From NCBI GenBank assembly GCA_032358165.1, contig JAALGY010000062.1, positions 930,001-994,000 on the forward strand: DNA of 64,000 nt, given 5' to 3'. Position numbers and translations under genes: made by a program. This DNA is from Diplosphaera chodatii (lineage: Eukaryota; Chlorophyta; Trebouxiophyceae; Prasiolales; Stichococcaceae). Positions 12,147 to 25,600 of this stretch are shown one piece after another. Each line of letters starts with the position of its first letter. Positions within the stretch are counted from its first letter, which is position 1. The notes below the pieces were generated by a model, which had not been told where the DNA came from, did no database searches, and saw only the letters and a list, made by a program, of their open reading frames with translations.

Positions 12147-14569
12147 ATGGCGATGAACAGTCCGGACATCAGCGACATGGGCGAGGGCGACAAGAAGGCC
12201 ACATTCCTGGACAAGGCTGGCGCTGCCGCGGCTCAGGCCGCGGGCCAGGTGTGCTCTGCTTGCATGCCAGGGACGCCTGAGCAGAGAGCATTGCTGAATA
12301 TGGCAGGCAACCGCGTCTTGGATGCAACAAGGCATGGTGTATGAGTACAGGCAGGACGCGCGCTGGCGGGGCGGCCAGGGAGCTGCGGCCCAACCGGCTG
12401 CGGCGGGGACCCCCGCTACCAGGTGCACTGCAGCTGATGTGGGGCCGTGGCATGGAGACCCAACATATCTTCGTTGTGCTCAGGAAAATAATTATGGCAT
12501 CACACGCCACATGCACTGGCTAGAAGGCGACCATGGCGCCCCAGCCCGGCCGTGATGGGCGCTGCCACATGTGTGCAGGGCCCGGAGTACCCGCTGCCTG
12601 TGCAGACACAGGGTGTCCCCGGAGACGAGAGCAAGTGAGGATTTGCCCATGCTGTTGTGCTGTGTCGATGTTTCCATGCAGCTCTAGATCAAAGGTATGG
12701 CAACAGCCAAGCGCGCTGTGCGCACCTCACACCGGCATGGTAGCTGAGTGATAGGGAGTGAGCTGATGCAGGATGGACCCGAGGCCTGACTACGGCTACG
12801 ACACATACAGGGGCAGCGGCAAGCTGAACGGCAAGGTAGGTCAGGCAGATACATCAGCATGTGCCACGATCCATCTCATACCAGCAAAGGCAGCAAACGG
12901 CTCGCAGCACACCTGCCGTCTGCGCAACTGCTGACGCTATCAGCATCACCACCACTGCAGTAGCCACAACCCTTTCGTGCATGTAGGTGGCGCTCATCAC
13001 GGGCGCGGACTCGGGCATCGGGCGCGCCGTCGCGGTGGCGTACGCGCGGGAGGGCGCCGACGTGGCCATCAGCTACCTGAACGAGGACAAGGACGCACAG
13101 GTGCAACGCACGAGCTGGGCACCCATGACTGTCCAGTTGCATGTGCAAGCTTGCCGACCTGCGGCCTCTGGCATATGAGCAGGCAGCTGCAGGGCGGGCG
13201 TGCAGCTGCAGCATACCGGCAGCTGCTGGCATGACAGCTGTTCTTTCTGCATGTCAGCTTTTGCGGTGCTGTCTGGTAGGAGACCCAGCGCGTGGTGGAG
13301 GAGGCTGGGCGGCAGACGGTGCTGCTGCCAGGCGACTTGGCGACCGAGGCCGGCTGCAAAGCCGCTGTGCAGGGCTGCGTTGACAAGTTTGGCCGCATCG
13401 ACATCCTGGTCAACAACGCCTCCGTGCAGGTGGGACTATGGGCTCACAGTCACTATTCTGGCCGCTTGCTGTGCTTTCAGATGGGTCAGATGGAATGTTT
13501 GGCTCAGCCTGTCGATGAGCACCTACAGGGCGCCATGATCAAGGACATCCGTGAGATCAGCCGTGAGCGCCTCGAGAGGACGTTCATGACGAATATCGTG
13601 GGCATGATCACCATTATCCAGGTGAGGCCCTCACATGCATGCAAGCTCGAGCCAATTGCTCACCATGTGACCTGCCTGCAATCGAACCACCCGATCCTGC
13701 AGCAGCTGACAGGCAGGTGCAATGCCAGCTTAAGGTGGGGACAGACAGGTCTGACCTTTCTATGTATGATGGCAGGCGGCGATGGACCACATGAAGCCTG
13801 GCTCAAGCATCATCAACACCTCCTCCGTCAACGCATACACCCCCATGCCTGATGTGCGCCCCCTGCTGACGTCACTGTACACAGGGCCACATGCTGCGTT
13901 CGGACAGCATGCTCAGGCACAGGCATAGTGCAGTTGTGATGCTACAGCCGCTGCCATTGCTTTGACAGGTTTCCACGCCATGGCTCATTGCTCACCTCGC
14001 CTGTCATGCAGATACTGGACTACTCGGTGACCAAGGGCGCCATCGTCACCCTGACGAAGGCACTCGCCCAGAAGCTGCTGGGCGAGAACGGCATCCGCGT
14101 CAACTCGGTGGCTCCGGGTCCGGTCTGGTGAGGCAGTCTGCACGGTTTGCTACTATAATGTGTGTTGGGAGTGATCGACGGTCCTTGTCTGGCGTACTAA
14201 TTGCTGACGGTTGTCATGTTGATGGGAACAGGACACCCCTGATCCCAGCTTCGTTCCCTGGCAAGATGGTCACGACCTTCGGGGCAGACATGACCCCCAT
14301 CAAGCGGGCCGCCCAGCCGCGCGAGGTGCGCACCTGTGTCTATGCCATGGACACTTCATGTTCACAGCCAGAGCAGAGTGCCTGACACCCCACAGGAAAG
14401 CGGCCAACTGTGCGGATGCCCTTCTGGCAGAACGCTGCCCAGCCGGACCTGACCTGTTTGCCCCATTGCAATGCAGCTGGCGCCCGCCTATGTGTACCTT
14501 GCATCCGATGAGGCGTCATACACGAGCGGCACCACGCTGGGCGTTGCCGGCGGCATGCCGCTGAATTGA
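12147..14569 (+). CDS. Short-chain dehydrogenase/reductase, glucose/ribitol dehydrogenase-like (copy 1)
   Basis: NAD(P)-dependent oxidoreductase with a Rossmann fold, of the plant glucose-and-ribitol-dehydrogenase / bacterial YghA type. The start is ATG 12147 ([17 protein letters not shown]). Exons then give [16 protein letters not shown], the family's N-terminal signature ahead of the fold; the cofactor motif [19 protein letters not shown]; the loop [24 protein letters not shown] with the catalytic Ser; [16 protein letters not shown] with the YxxxK pair; [36 protein letters not shown]; and the C-terminal [14 protein letters not shown]. The stop TGA is at 14567-14569. All catalytic residues are present, so it looks functional. 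A second, similar gene follows in the same orientation 754 bp downstream, so the pair arose by tandem duplication. Confidence 0.9.
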
Positions 14570-15323
14570 TTCAACGGGCAACACGCGATACTGAAAGCCA
14601 AGAGACTGCCATTCCAGATTCGTCAGGTTCTGCAAGCCGTTAGTTGACAAAGCAGATGGCAGACACACCACACACCATGAATATTGGCCGACAAGACCCT
14701 CAACATCATCAGTCCAGTAGTTCAAGGTTGCCGCTGCTGAATCGAAACACGAACGCATCGTAACATGGGGTTTTGCAAGATTCGTCGCTTGCCCTCCAGG
14801 CTGCATGCTTAAATTACCAGCCTGTGTGCCGCCGAGGCGCCGACCATGCCCGAGGCACGTGCCCAGTCATGACCAGCCCAGTCATCAAGGTCGTCGTGGG
14901 TGCCAGACCGGTGCTGGACCGTAACCGTGATTGGGTCGCGGGCGACATAATAATATCAGTCAACTCACAATACTTGTTGCATACTGCTCAAGCGACATTT
15001 GATTGGGTACGTGGACCGAGCGCAGGTGCTACAGCAGACGTAAGTGCACAGGTGCAGGTGCCTATAAGGAGGGCATTCAACTTCCCAGTAGGATACAAAC
15101 TTCTCTGACACACGCTTGCTGACACTGATGTGTCCCGGCGACTTCACGGCCATCAGCGCGAGCGTGTAGCGCTTCGCTGAGTAGTCTCGGATGCGTGCAT
15201 GCAAAGCGATCGATCGATCCCACCAATGCACCGCACATATCGGCATTGACAATCGCAACAGACAACCTAGAATGCTGCTTGTGTTTACCCCACACGCTGC
15301 TTTCCGCAGACGTTGGGGCAGGA
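14570..15323. other. Intergenic gap between tandem SDR genes
   Basis: About 750 bp that must hold the copy 1 3' end and the copy 2 promoter. I see no duplicated promoter block, gene remnant or repeat by eye. Confidence 0.5.
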
Positions 15324-17564
15324 ATGACGTCCACGAACGGCAGCCACGATGTCGCGGAGAAAGGCAGCCGCGGCGGCGAGGGCGCAGGCGCCTTCAGCAA
15401 GGCCACAGCGGCTGTTGCACAGACAGCTACGGAAGCGTTTCAGGCCGTCAAGCAGACAGCAGCCGGCGCGGGCGTCACCAGTGGCAACAGGCCAGCTGGC
15501 ACTGGCGGCGACCCACGGAAGCAGGTTCGTGGCAGCGCTCTGCACATCCTGGTTCAGACCTCCTATAGAATGGTGACGGCTGCTTAGCGTGCTGTGGAGC
15601 CCATGTCACTCTTCCGCGCCCTCTGCAGGGTCCTGAGTTCCCGTATCCTCCGCAAAGCCAGACGGCGCCTGGCGACTCCAGCAAGTAGGCAGCTGTCAAG
15701 TCGACAGCAGTGTGCCTTCCACTTGGGGGCCCTCACAACCAGTACTTGTGTGCAAAAATATCATCCTGCAACTTCCTGCTGCTGCATAGGATGTACCCGC
15801 AGCCAGACTATGGCTACGACTCTTACAGGGGTAGTGGGAAGTTAGTGGGCAAGGTAGGCACATGTGTAGACTGCAAGCCAGGATGCTCCAAGCACGGCAG
15901 TGTGGACAGAGCGCGAAGTATAGAGTGGTGCCTTTGAACCATGTGGTTCACAGCTCTGAGTATCTGGCACATGATGTGCATGGCTGGGTCTGTGGCAGGT
16001 TGCTCTGATCACCGGTGCGGACTCGGGCATCGGCCGGGCCGTCGCACTGGCCTTTGCCCGTGAGGGTGCTGACATCGCCATCGCGTACCTGAACGAGCAC
16101 GACGATGCTCAGGTAGGCTCTGAAACAGTCGATTCAGAGATTCAGAGATTTCCATGCGTTACCAGGCCTGTAGGTACAGTGGCATGCCACATGTTGCAGT
16201 CTGTGCATTGTGACCGCTGCAGGAAACAAAGCGCATTGTTGAAGAGGCAGGCCGCCAGACACTGCTGTTGCCGGGCGACCTGTCTGCTGAAGCTACATGC
16301 AAGGTGTGCAGGTTCCGTTATGTTGCAAGTTGGCCAGAGCCATGTGATGGCAGCAAGCCTGGAATCTAACGACTGAAGTTCCAGCATGCTGGGCGCAGGC
16401 GATCGTGCAGAGCACGGTCGACCGCTTTGGCCGAATTGATTGCCTCGTGAACAATGCAGGCTGGCAGGTGCTCCACTCCCCCCCTCTCCTTCTCCCCTCG
16501 GCACACTGCCACCATTGTCCCTACAGCCCGCCAGCACAGGAGTGCTGAGCGTTGCTGCACTCGACGCTCACGCTGGGGGATGATGCCGCAGGGCAAGGTC
16601 ATCAGCGACATCCGGGAGGTGGACCGTGAGCGGCTGGAGCACACCTACCGGCTCAACGTCTTTGCGCCCTTCGCCCTCACTCAGGTGGCTGTTGGGTCAC
16701 GTGTGTCTGGGACTTGGAACCCCGAATCCTCAGCATTTTACCGAGTGTCAACCTGATGTCCACGTTGCGCACCAGTCAGTACACCAGCGAGGTGTTGACA
16801 GTCTGCAATGGCTGCAGGCATCTCTGCAACACATGAAGCCCGGCAGCAGCATCATCAATGTCGCCTCGGACGAGGCTTATGGGCCTCAGTTCATGGTGAC
16901 TGGTGTTCTCAGCTACTCGTGGGTCAAGTGTGATGTTTGCGGAACACTTCGTCATGTTGGCGGGCTTGCAACCCTTGGTGTGAACAACCACCTCTGGCTG
17001 CGTGGTCAACACCCATGTTTCGTTGTCCCGTGCAGCTGCTGGACTATGCAACGACCAAGGCCGCCATAGCTGCGTTTACAAAGGGTGCTGCGACAGCGCT
17101 GATGTCCGACTTTGGCATCCGCGTCAACTGCGTCGCCCCTGGCCCCTGCTGGTAACATGGCTTTGACTGCCTTCCCTTGATGTCCTGATTTCATGAGTAT
17201 GCACCTAGGCTTGCTGTCATACATGCGCAAGCATTGCACTGTCATAATGCCACGATGGTGCGCTGCACAACAGGACACCGCTGATTCCCATCAGTTTTGA
17301 CACCAAGACCAGCTCCATCATGGGCAAGGGCATCACACCCATCGGCCGTGCCGCGCAGCCTTCTGAGGTCCTTGCCTCGATACATGTATCATCGCATGTC
17401 CACACGTTGTGCTGTCACGTGACAGACATGCACTGCTGGTCATCTCGTCACCACAGTGTTGTGATGTGCAGGTGGCGCCAGCGTTTGTGTTGCTGGCCTC
17501 TGACGATGCCAGCTACATGACGGGAAGCATCCTGGCGGTCACAGGCGGCATGTACACGAATTAG
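15324..17564 (+). CDS. Short-chain dehydrogenase/reductase, glucose/ribitol dehydrogenase-like (copy 2)
   Basis: Tandem paralogue of the preceding SDR, with the same exon order. ATG 15324 ([14 protein letters not shown]) is the first ATG of the open frame. The Ala/Thr-rich N terminus is longer than copy 1 and differs in sequence. The exons then match one for one: [113 protein letters not shown] (YxxxK), [32 protein letters not shown] and [13 protein letters not shown]. The stop TAG is at 17562-17564. All cofactor and catalytic motifs are kept, so both copies look active. Divergence is strongest at the N terminus and in the substrate-side loop after the catalytic Ser ([13 protein letters not shown] versus [13 protein letters not shown]), which hints at a different substrate or location. 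Confidence 0.9.
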
Positions 17565-17803
17565 CCTACAGGTCAGACTGACAAGCACTCCAAACCTTCT
17601 GGCCCTGAAGCCCGGTGGTGGTCAGCACAGTTGGCAGGACCGACTGCTGCCCTACCAACTGCCTCTCTACACTAGGCGTGATGTGGTCTGTGCTTTCCAG
17701 GGAGTTGGTCGTACTTTGGTAGCCTCGTTGCATCCTTGGTGCGAGCTAGGTTATATTGTCGTAGATCATGATTACAATTGGACTGTGAGACCGCTGTGAG
17801 ATA

Positions 17804-20800
17804 TCATCGGCTGCACACAATGGTATTCCTCTCGTAGCGGCACATCTGCCCTGGCTGAAGCTTTTCCCACTGGTGAGCCGACTCTGACACGTCCAGAATA
17901 AGATGCACACGTGCAACGCTGCCACGATTATTTACCTGCACGCAGTCAGGACAGCCTATATGTTAATGGTGCCAACTGCATGACTGGGCTGTTGTCATGC
18001 TGATCTAAAGCACAGGATTCACATGACGCTCTTGCCATTGTTCAGCCATACCTGATGCGGCAGCGCATTGTTGACTTCGAATGCATGGCCCTGCTGCGTT
18101 GCAATCGGCCAGCACTCCAGCTCTTCGTCACCTGCTTCCAGTGCATCCGCATGCCTCCTGTGCCGACTCGACGATGGCTCCTTGAGCATGCAGACCTACG
18201 GTATTGACAGTGCGGTATCAGCAGGACAGGGTCATACATGCACCAACGAAGCTACTGCCTGATCTCAGAAGTGAAAGCAAAGTGATGCGCAAGAGCATTG
18301 CCTCTGGGACGCTGACCTGAAAGTCTGCGCCAGCTGATGTCGCAACCGGTACGTGGATGCGGTGCGAGTGCGTGGCCCAGCCGCCAAGGTCGATGTGCGG
18401 CCTGATGTGAACACCCGGCCGGATGCGGGCCAGCTGCATGCGGATGATCTTGGATACATCCGCCGCCCCCAGCAACTGCAATCAATGCAGCAAGCGCAAA
18501 ACCCTGTCATGACTTGTCATAGTCAGTACTGAGCTCAGGAACCTGGGCTGAGCAAGAGAGTTACCACAGCAGTGCTGGGGTTGAGCAACACCGCGCAAAA
18601 TGCTAGGCACTGGACGTGTGCTGCTGGATGGTACCTGGTCCAGCATGAGCTCCAGAGCAGCCCTGAAATGGCTGAACCAGGGAAACTCGTAGACAGTGTC
18701 CCCAGTGCGGCTGGAAAAGACCTGGTAGCAACAGTCTCCTCATCACCGTCCAGTGATGGGAGGTAGCAGTGCAGCATCGGATCTATCGGGTTGGGAACAG
18801 CAGTGCATGGCAGTAGTGCGGACCAGGTGCACAGTCTCCACGCCAGGCTTGAAGCGCTGCAGCACAGCCTCGCGGCCCTCGAAGTGGGCATTAGACCGCC
18901 GCTGCTCAGCTTCCTGCCAGATGCCATCACCCGCTGACGCCAGTGCATCCTGCAACGATGAAGCGCACATGCACCTGTCCTGTAGTGCGAGTGACAGACT
19001 TTGCGCAGGATGCAGCACCACATGGCAATGTGCAAGCGGTCGTGTGCATCTGCTGCGCACCTGCAGCGGCCCGACGTCAACAGCGCGCAGCTGCAGCACC
19101 ATGCCGGCCCTGAGGGGGTGCTGCCCGCCCTTCAGGCGAATGTCCAGGCGTGGCTGCCCACTGGCCCAGCTGCCATGCACCACTGGCGGGAACTGCACGG
19201 TCAGCGGGCCAGTGGTGGGCTGCACTGTTGGGCAGCAAAGCGACACGGAGCAGCAGGTGCACCACAGGACACTCTCCCGGCGCCGCTTACCTCTGCCAGC
19301 GCCCGAGCGGAGGTCCGGGTCAAGTTGCCCATCGCATGGCGGAGTCTGACGTGGCCCATGCCGCCTGTGCCCTGAACACCACACAGACAGCAACGGGCAT
19401 CAGGACATGGGAGTAGAGGCACATCAACGCCGCGCCATCTCGAGCTTGAATGGTGGCAAATGCTGCGCATGCTCCTACCAGGCCCTTCTTGGGTCGGGGC
19501 AGCTGAGGTTCCAAAGCCCTGTATGTGGATGCAACTGCCAGGTGTGGCGCCGCGATGACGTTCAGGAGCCCGTGCGTCGGCAGCTGCACAAACCAGAGCA
19601 CTGGTCGATGCAACATAGTTGACATGCCCAGTATATTGGGCTGGCAGGGGACTTAGTACAGTAGCGAGCAATTTGATTCAGCAATTTGCTGCACCGTTTG
19701 GCGCCACAGCAGCGTCATGCCGCGCAGGCAGAAAGCAGCCAGCTCGCTGTCGCTGTGCGGGTCGTCACGCTGCTCCCTGCGCTGCGACTGGGCTATGCCA
19801 AAGAATGCGATGTCATCGATGACTGCGAGGCCCTTGAGGAACTTGCCGCCGCCGGGAACCTGCAGTGATGCGGATGGTGTAGATGTGCACTTGCGGTGAA
19901 AATCTCACGTGCTTCGTCGGCATGCTCCAATGGATTCATGAGCTGATTTGAGCACATGCTGCAAGCTGCACCTTCGTGATGTACCAAGCTGGTGCAAGCA
20001 CAGGCGGCCCCCGATGGTCACACGCTGCTGTGTTTCACCACGACCTGTGGGGCATGCCAGAAAGCACGCACATTGCCAGTCAGCTGCACCTGATAGAGGG
20101 CGGTGGAGGTGCCGTTGTGCGGGTTGACCCGCAGCAGCCGGCCGCCCTCCGAATCGAGCACCAGCAGCGAGCCGCGCCACGCGACCAGGCCGTGCGACTT
20201 GGTGCCGATGCCGGGGAACCGCCGCACAACCTTGCGAGCCTTGAGGTCCACCTTGACCAGCTCGCTCTGCAGGTGACCAGGGCAGCAGGATCATGCAAAT
20301 GACCGGATGTTACAGGCGACACAATTGTTGGAGCAGGGTCATGAGCAGTGAATGGGTATGGACAGAGATGTCTATGGATACATGCGGTGCATATCTACAA
20401 GATGATGTGAGACATAAAGGCTGGAGTGAGTATCACAGGTAAGTTTAAACCAACCATCCAACCCTACCTGCTTGACAAGCACACTCTCTGATCCTCACCT
20501 TGCCAAGGTTGTGCAGGATGGCCCACAGGCTGCCCGCCTGCAGCGGTGCCACCGAGTTGACATGCTCCTTTGCGGTGAACAGCTCCAGCCTGCCGACCTG
20601 CAGCACCAACAGCACCAACCGTTTCTCACAAGTGCACACGGCAGCCTGATTGGGGCAAGAGGTGGTGCATGAGAGCTGCGTGTGGCAGGAACCGTATGTA
20701 CCACATGCCTGCTGGAGGATGGGCATCGACAGCTCCAGTATTGTGCCCTGGTCCGTGCTGCAGACGTACGCCAGGTCACCCCGCCGTGCCTGGCCAACAT

Positions 20801-21763
20801 CGGCCAGCAGGTGTTGGCCTCTTGTCACAGCTTGAACACATAGCGTGACGATTACTCAGAGCGGTGTAGCACTAACACAGACATCATCAGATTGCAGCTG
20901 TACCACATCATGTGTGAAGCGCGCATCGAGCTTGACAGTCTGCAGCTCGTCTCCTGTCGTGCACAGGCAAGCTTGCTTGAGCTGGGGGCTTGGGCCTTAG
21001 CAGGGCTGCTGTAGCAGGAGCCAGCAGCTTGCGGTACTGACTGGAACAGCCGGGCGCCTCACCTGTGTCCAGGTCGATTTCCAGCATCTGCTCCAGGGTC
21101 GTCTTTGGGTGCCAGTTGTGTGGGCGAGACACTACCCACACGGCTGTCGGCCGGCCCTGGGCATCCACTCGATTGCTGGGAATGGTCCCATAGTAGACGC
21201 CCTGCTTACATAAATTACAAGACCTCCTCAGCCTGCCCGGCAAATGCATCCAAAACTTACATCTTGGTCCGGTGCCATGTGTGTGTGGCACACCGCTGGA
21301 CTCCTCACCTTGCCCTCTTGGATGACACGCACGTCGCCAGTGATATAGTTGAAGCGCAGCAGGCGGTTGTGTGTGGCAAGCAGCAGCCAGGTGTCCGCCT
21401 GCCCCCGCGTGGCTGCAAAGACACCCGCCTCCCCATCACCCACTCCAACACGCACAGAACGCGGCAGCTGCCGTCCATGACCAAGCTGCCGGCGGAAGTT
21501 GCTGCGCCGGAAGCCATGGTCCTGCAGCAGGGAGATCCCGCTGGCTCACTCACGCACATCGATGCAACACACATGCATCGATGTGTTACAGTGCATGTGC
21601 TGCGGCGTCCTGTGCACCAAAGAGTCACCTGGGACAGCTGCGGCGCATGTGTGATGAAGTAGATGTAAGCTCCGCACAGTGACACAAGTCCCAACAGCCC
21701 CACTGCCTGGCGCGATAAACACATCAGCCGCCTGATTTCGATGGCTGGAACTGCCGGCAGCAT
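17804..21763 (-). CDS. Membrane-anchored beta-propeller protein with C-terminal aspartyl/asparaginyl hydroxylase domain
   Basis: The start is ATG 21761-21763. The first exon has one hydrophobic segment, AVGLLGLVSLCGAYIYF (about residues 20-36), a probable signal anchor placing the rest in the ER/Golgi lumen. About ten exons follow with repeated blade-like strands: TWLLLATHNRLLRFNYITGD, GRPTAVWVVSRPHN, GDLAYVCSTDQGTILEL, AGSLWAILHNLGK, SHGLVAWRGSLLVLDSEGG, GLAVIDDIAFFGIA and LLNVIAAPHLAVASTYRA. The C-terminal exons form an aspartyl/asparaginyl/prolyl hydroxylase-type double-stranded helix: TVYEFPWFSHFRAAL, IRPGVHIRPHIDLGG, SHRIHVPV, GHAFEVNNALPHQ, then VNNRGSVARVHLILDV. The two conserved histidines (RPHID and LPHQ) and the distal Arg (ARVHL) expected for Fe(II)/2-oxoglutarate binding are visible. 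The stop TGA is at 17804-17806. The fusion is inferred from an uninterrupted chain of compatible exons. Two adjacent genes cannot be fully excluded. Confidence 0.72.
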
Positions 21764-22688
21764 CAGATGCTCCTGCTGCCGGTGGGTGCGGTGCATCGGA
21801 GCGTGTTGTACCTGCAGAGCGGTGAGCTGCTGGCGCTTCTGCCGCCGTGGGCCGTGCATCAACCTGCCGGGCGGTGCTGCTGGGCCGCTTGCATGTGCCT
21901 GCCTCATCGTTTCAGTCCGATCGTGCAGTGACGCGCAGATCCCCTGTGGGCCGAGGAGGCGCACATGCACAGAGCCGCTGCAGAGCTGCCACAATGGCTC
22001 TTGCACGGCGTTCTGTCACTGCTCGCTGTTGCAGTCTAGTCCAGCAATCTATGAGAGTTGGCGGGCAAGGATTGGTGCTCACAGTTGTTGCAGGATGGAT
22101 CATGCATGCGCCGCTGCAACCATGCAACTACAGGTGTATGAAAAGAGCTGCCACGCCAGTGTGAAGATGCGTCGCATGTCTGACGGCCTGTGATTTGCAT
22201 GCCCTATTCAACCATCGATATACTGCATGCAGCACAAGCTAGCGCTGCTGCTTCTCAACTTGAGTTCTGTGCAGCATATATATCAATATGCCACAGCATA
22301 TCTGTGATCTGTGGTCGTGCCTACAGCTTTGCACTGCGCAGCATACCAGCGGACCAGTTTGCAAGAGTTGGAAGTGTAGCGTGTCGAATGCGATGAGGGC
22401 GTTGCGTGAGTGTCTCCTGCAGATGGCAGAGGCCTGTCCCAGAAATTCCCCATGAAATGTGTGCTGGGCGAGCCCATTCAATAGAGCAGGGGTATTTCCT
22501 TCCAAGCACACAGGATTACATGGCTACAGTGCCCACTCTCGACTCCGTGGGTTGAGATTTTCCTAACATTTACATCATGTCTGTTTCCACACTTGCCAAC
22601 CTCATACACAATGGATGTGCAGGTCGCACGTTTGGCGTCTGGATCGTACAGTCACGTGCTATGTGTCAGCAGAAATGCCGCTTGCTGT
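21764..22688. other. Intergenic gap (VPS51 3' side / propeller-hydroxylase promoter)
   Basis: About 925 bp between two minus-strand genes. It should contain the VPS51 3' untranslated region and the promoter of the hydroxylase gene. No coding similarity, RNA gene or repeat was recognised. Confidence 0.5.
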
Positions 22689-25600
22689 TCAGGCCTGCAG
22701 CAGGCGTTCAATGACAGCCGGCGTCAGCAGCGAGGGGTCGCTGGCCCGCTCGGCTGCGCAGATGACCAGCTTGTCCAGCAGGTCGTACGTGTGCGACGCG
22801 GCATAACTCGCCAGGTGCCTGCGGGTCCGTCACACGGGTGAGCGGCGCTCAGCAGGTCATAAACCAGCTGTTGAGCTGTCCACCATCAGGTGACAGACCG
22901 CACGGTCGCCAGGCGGCGTAGCGTCTCCGCTCGGATTGCAGCGGTGCCATGCAGTTTTGGCACGGAGGCGCACGGCTGAGACGCACCTGGACAGCGTCTG
23001 CCGGATGGCGTGCACGTCCAGCTGCACCTGGTGCAGGCCCGCGGCGCCCAGCGTCTCCAGCCGCAGCAGCTCGATGAAGGCATCGATGGCTGGGTCAACG
23101 ATGCCTGCAGTATAACAAGTACGGTGATGAAGTAGGTTGTGGCCTTCAGACATGTTGGCCGAGGCTATGCACAGTGTACGGGGGCACTAGGCACGCGATG
23201 CCTACCTGGAAACACTGCAGAAACGGCAAACGGCGACTCCGTGAGCTGCGCCATGCTGCCGGAAAGGCCAAGGCCCATGTCCACAGGGTCGTACCCGCCT
23301 CTCTGGTCCTCTGCAGCAGCTGACGCATAGCTCGGGTGCGCACATCAGGGAAAGCATGCGTGCTGCGTATGCACTGCAGCTGCTGTGCCATTTGCGACAC
23401 CATGCCAAGTGAACACGTGCTGCCTGCACCCTGTCACCGTCCACCTACCCTGAAGGGCCGCAACCTCGGCCTTGACCACTGCCAGGACATCTGCCCAGGC
23501 GCCGCAGAAAGGCCGCGCCTGTGACGGCTCTGCCCCGCCGGGCTGCTGGGGGCTGCTCATGCTCGTGCGCAGCTCCTGGATCATGACGCTGCTGTGCAGC
23601 TCCAGGTAGTGCTCCAGCAGGTGCTTGAACGCCAGATCGAGTGTCCTGCAGATGAACAACTTGCCCCTTGTGCACACTTTCGGGAAAACCTGCGCTGTGC
23701 TGCGTTGAGCTGCAGACATGCAAGCCGTAATTTCGAGCATGAGGCTGGCACACCTTCAGTCGGGGTCTGCATGACATGCAAAGGCAAGCGAGCTGGCCAC
23801 TGAGCGCCAACCATACCTGGTCAGCAGCGCCGCATCAAACCACATGCCCGAGGCAGAGGAGGGCTGCGACATGAAGGCGGACTCCAGCAGTCCCGTCATG
23901 TGCGGCACCGTCTTGTCCCGCAGCTGCAGGCACAGCGACGCCAGGAGGAGCACAAAGTGGGAAGGCGGCTGTTCCTGGCGGTCCCTGCAACCATGCGCAA
24001 TGCTTGTGTTCAGCGGCTTGACAAGTCGTCTAGGGCCATTGCAACCACAGCAAAGGCAACCAGCATGATGCACATATTGATGCCCACCGCTGTATGCTGT
24101 GGCCTGGCTCCTGAGGACCGTGGAATGGCTCTGCAATGCCTGTGAGCCCAAGGTCCTGCAAAGAAAGGCCCCCGTAGCATTGAACTGGTGCCTTGTCCTT
24201 GATAACACTATTCACCTTGATGACACGGTCTACACCTCAACCTTACGCTCTTTGCCTGGTGCTGTCTCACCTGCAGGTCGATGGCGCAGGTGGTGAGGAA
24301 CAGCTGCACGAGGGCGACCAGCAGGCGCTGCAGGCTGCCCTGCAGAAGCTCCACCAGCGCCTCCTGCTGCCAGATGCAGGCCTACAGAGTTCACAACGAG
24401 CCATGCTTGCACGACTTTGACGCCCAACACGGTCAACAGGCATCCATAGCCATTGAACTTGCACAACGCAATGGCAGTGCAGGGCATTCCGGCCCTCCCA
24501 CCTGCCATGCTGCTGCTGCCGCGCTGGCCTCACCATACTCCCTCATGGCCCGCAGCAGTGAGCTGGCGCCGCTGGCCAGCGCCTGCCCCACGCGCCGCTG
24601 CATCGCAGCTGGTTGAGCATCATCGGGTGCTCCTGCAGGCACATCCTGCCTATATCAGCAGTCAGGCATGCAGCAGACCGTCAGCTTGCTGTCGCAACCA
24701 TGTAGGGTGTGTGCTCACCACTGATGATCTGCCACACTGCGTCCCGCAGCGACAGGACGCACACATCAATGTGGTGCCGGATGCACTTCTCGCTGATCTC
24801 TGCCGACCTGCAGCACGGAATTTGCACGGTCAGACTGACAGCTGCTGCTGCGCACGTGCAGAGGTACTGGCAAACACAATGCACGCAAGGGTCACTGCGC
24901 CATGTTCGATCGACGACTGGTCAGGAGAGGTATGTTGCCAAACAGGGCGCACTTGTCCAGCAGGTTGAGCTCCGGCAGCAGCGCATGCAGTCGGGACAGG
25001 TCAGCCGTCAGCTGCTCCACGGCCGCTGCGACGCCGCTCACACCCCAGTCCCCCTCCTCTGCTGTCGGTGTCACCACTTCCTGCTCATCTCTGACAGCCG
25101 CTGCGGCTGCACCACGCCAAAGCATTGGTAATACGCAGCAGCGATCGACCCATCCGGCACAGCGCAAGCCAGCCTGCACAGCAGTGGTGCCTGACACGCA
25201 CCTGCTGCCTGAGAGGACGATGCTACTGCCGCCGCGAGCACGTCCTTGAAGATTGTTTGCAGGTTGGCGAGCACCTCTCGGCAGACCTATGGACAGAGCA
25301 CAGGTGAGCTGTCAGCCTTTGCTGCCATAGGAACATTGTATGCGTGTCCTGCGCTTCACACATATTGCGTAGCGCACCCTGGTGAGGGCTGGCCGTGCGC
25401 TGCGCTCGAACAGCTCTATGTACAGCTGCGTATTGCGCATGATCTCTGGGAAGAACTGATGCTGCAGGGCGTGGAGTGCGGTTTCCACTGCCTCGCTCGT
25501 GCCTGTAGGCAAGATGCACATGCTTAGGCAAGGTTCCTCAGCACAGCGTGGGTTAAGGGCACAGCGTGGTCAAAAGAATTGCAATTGAAACCATTGTCAC

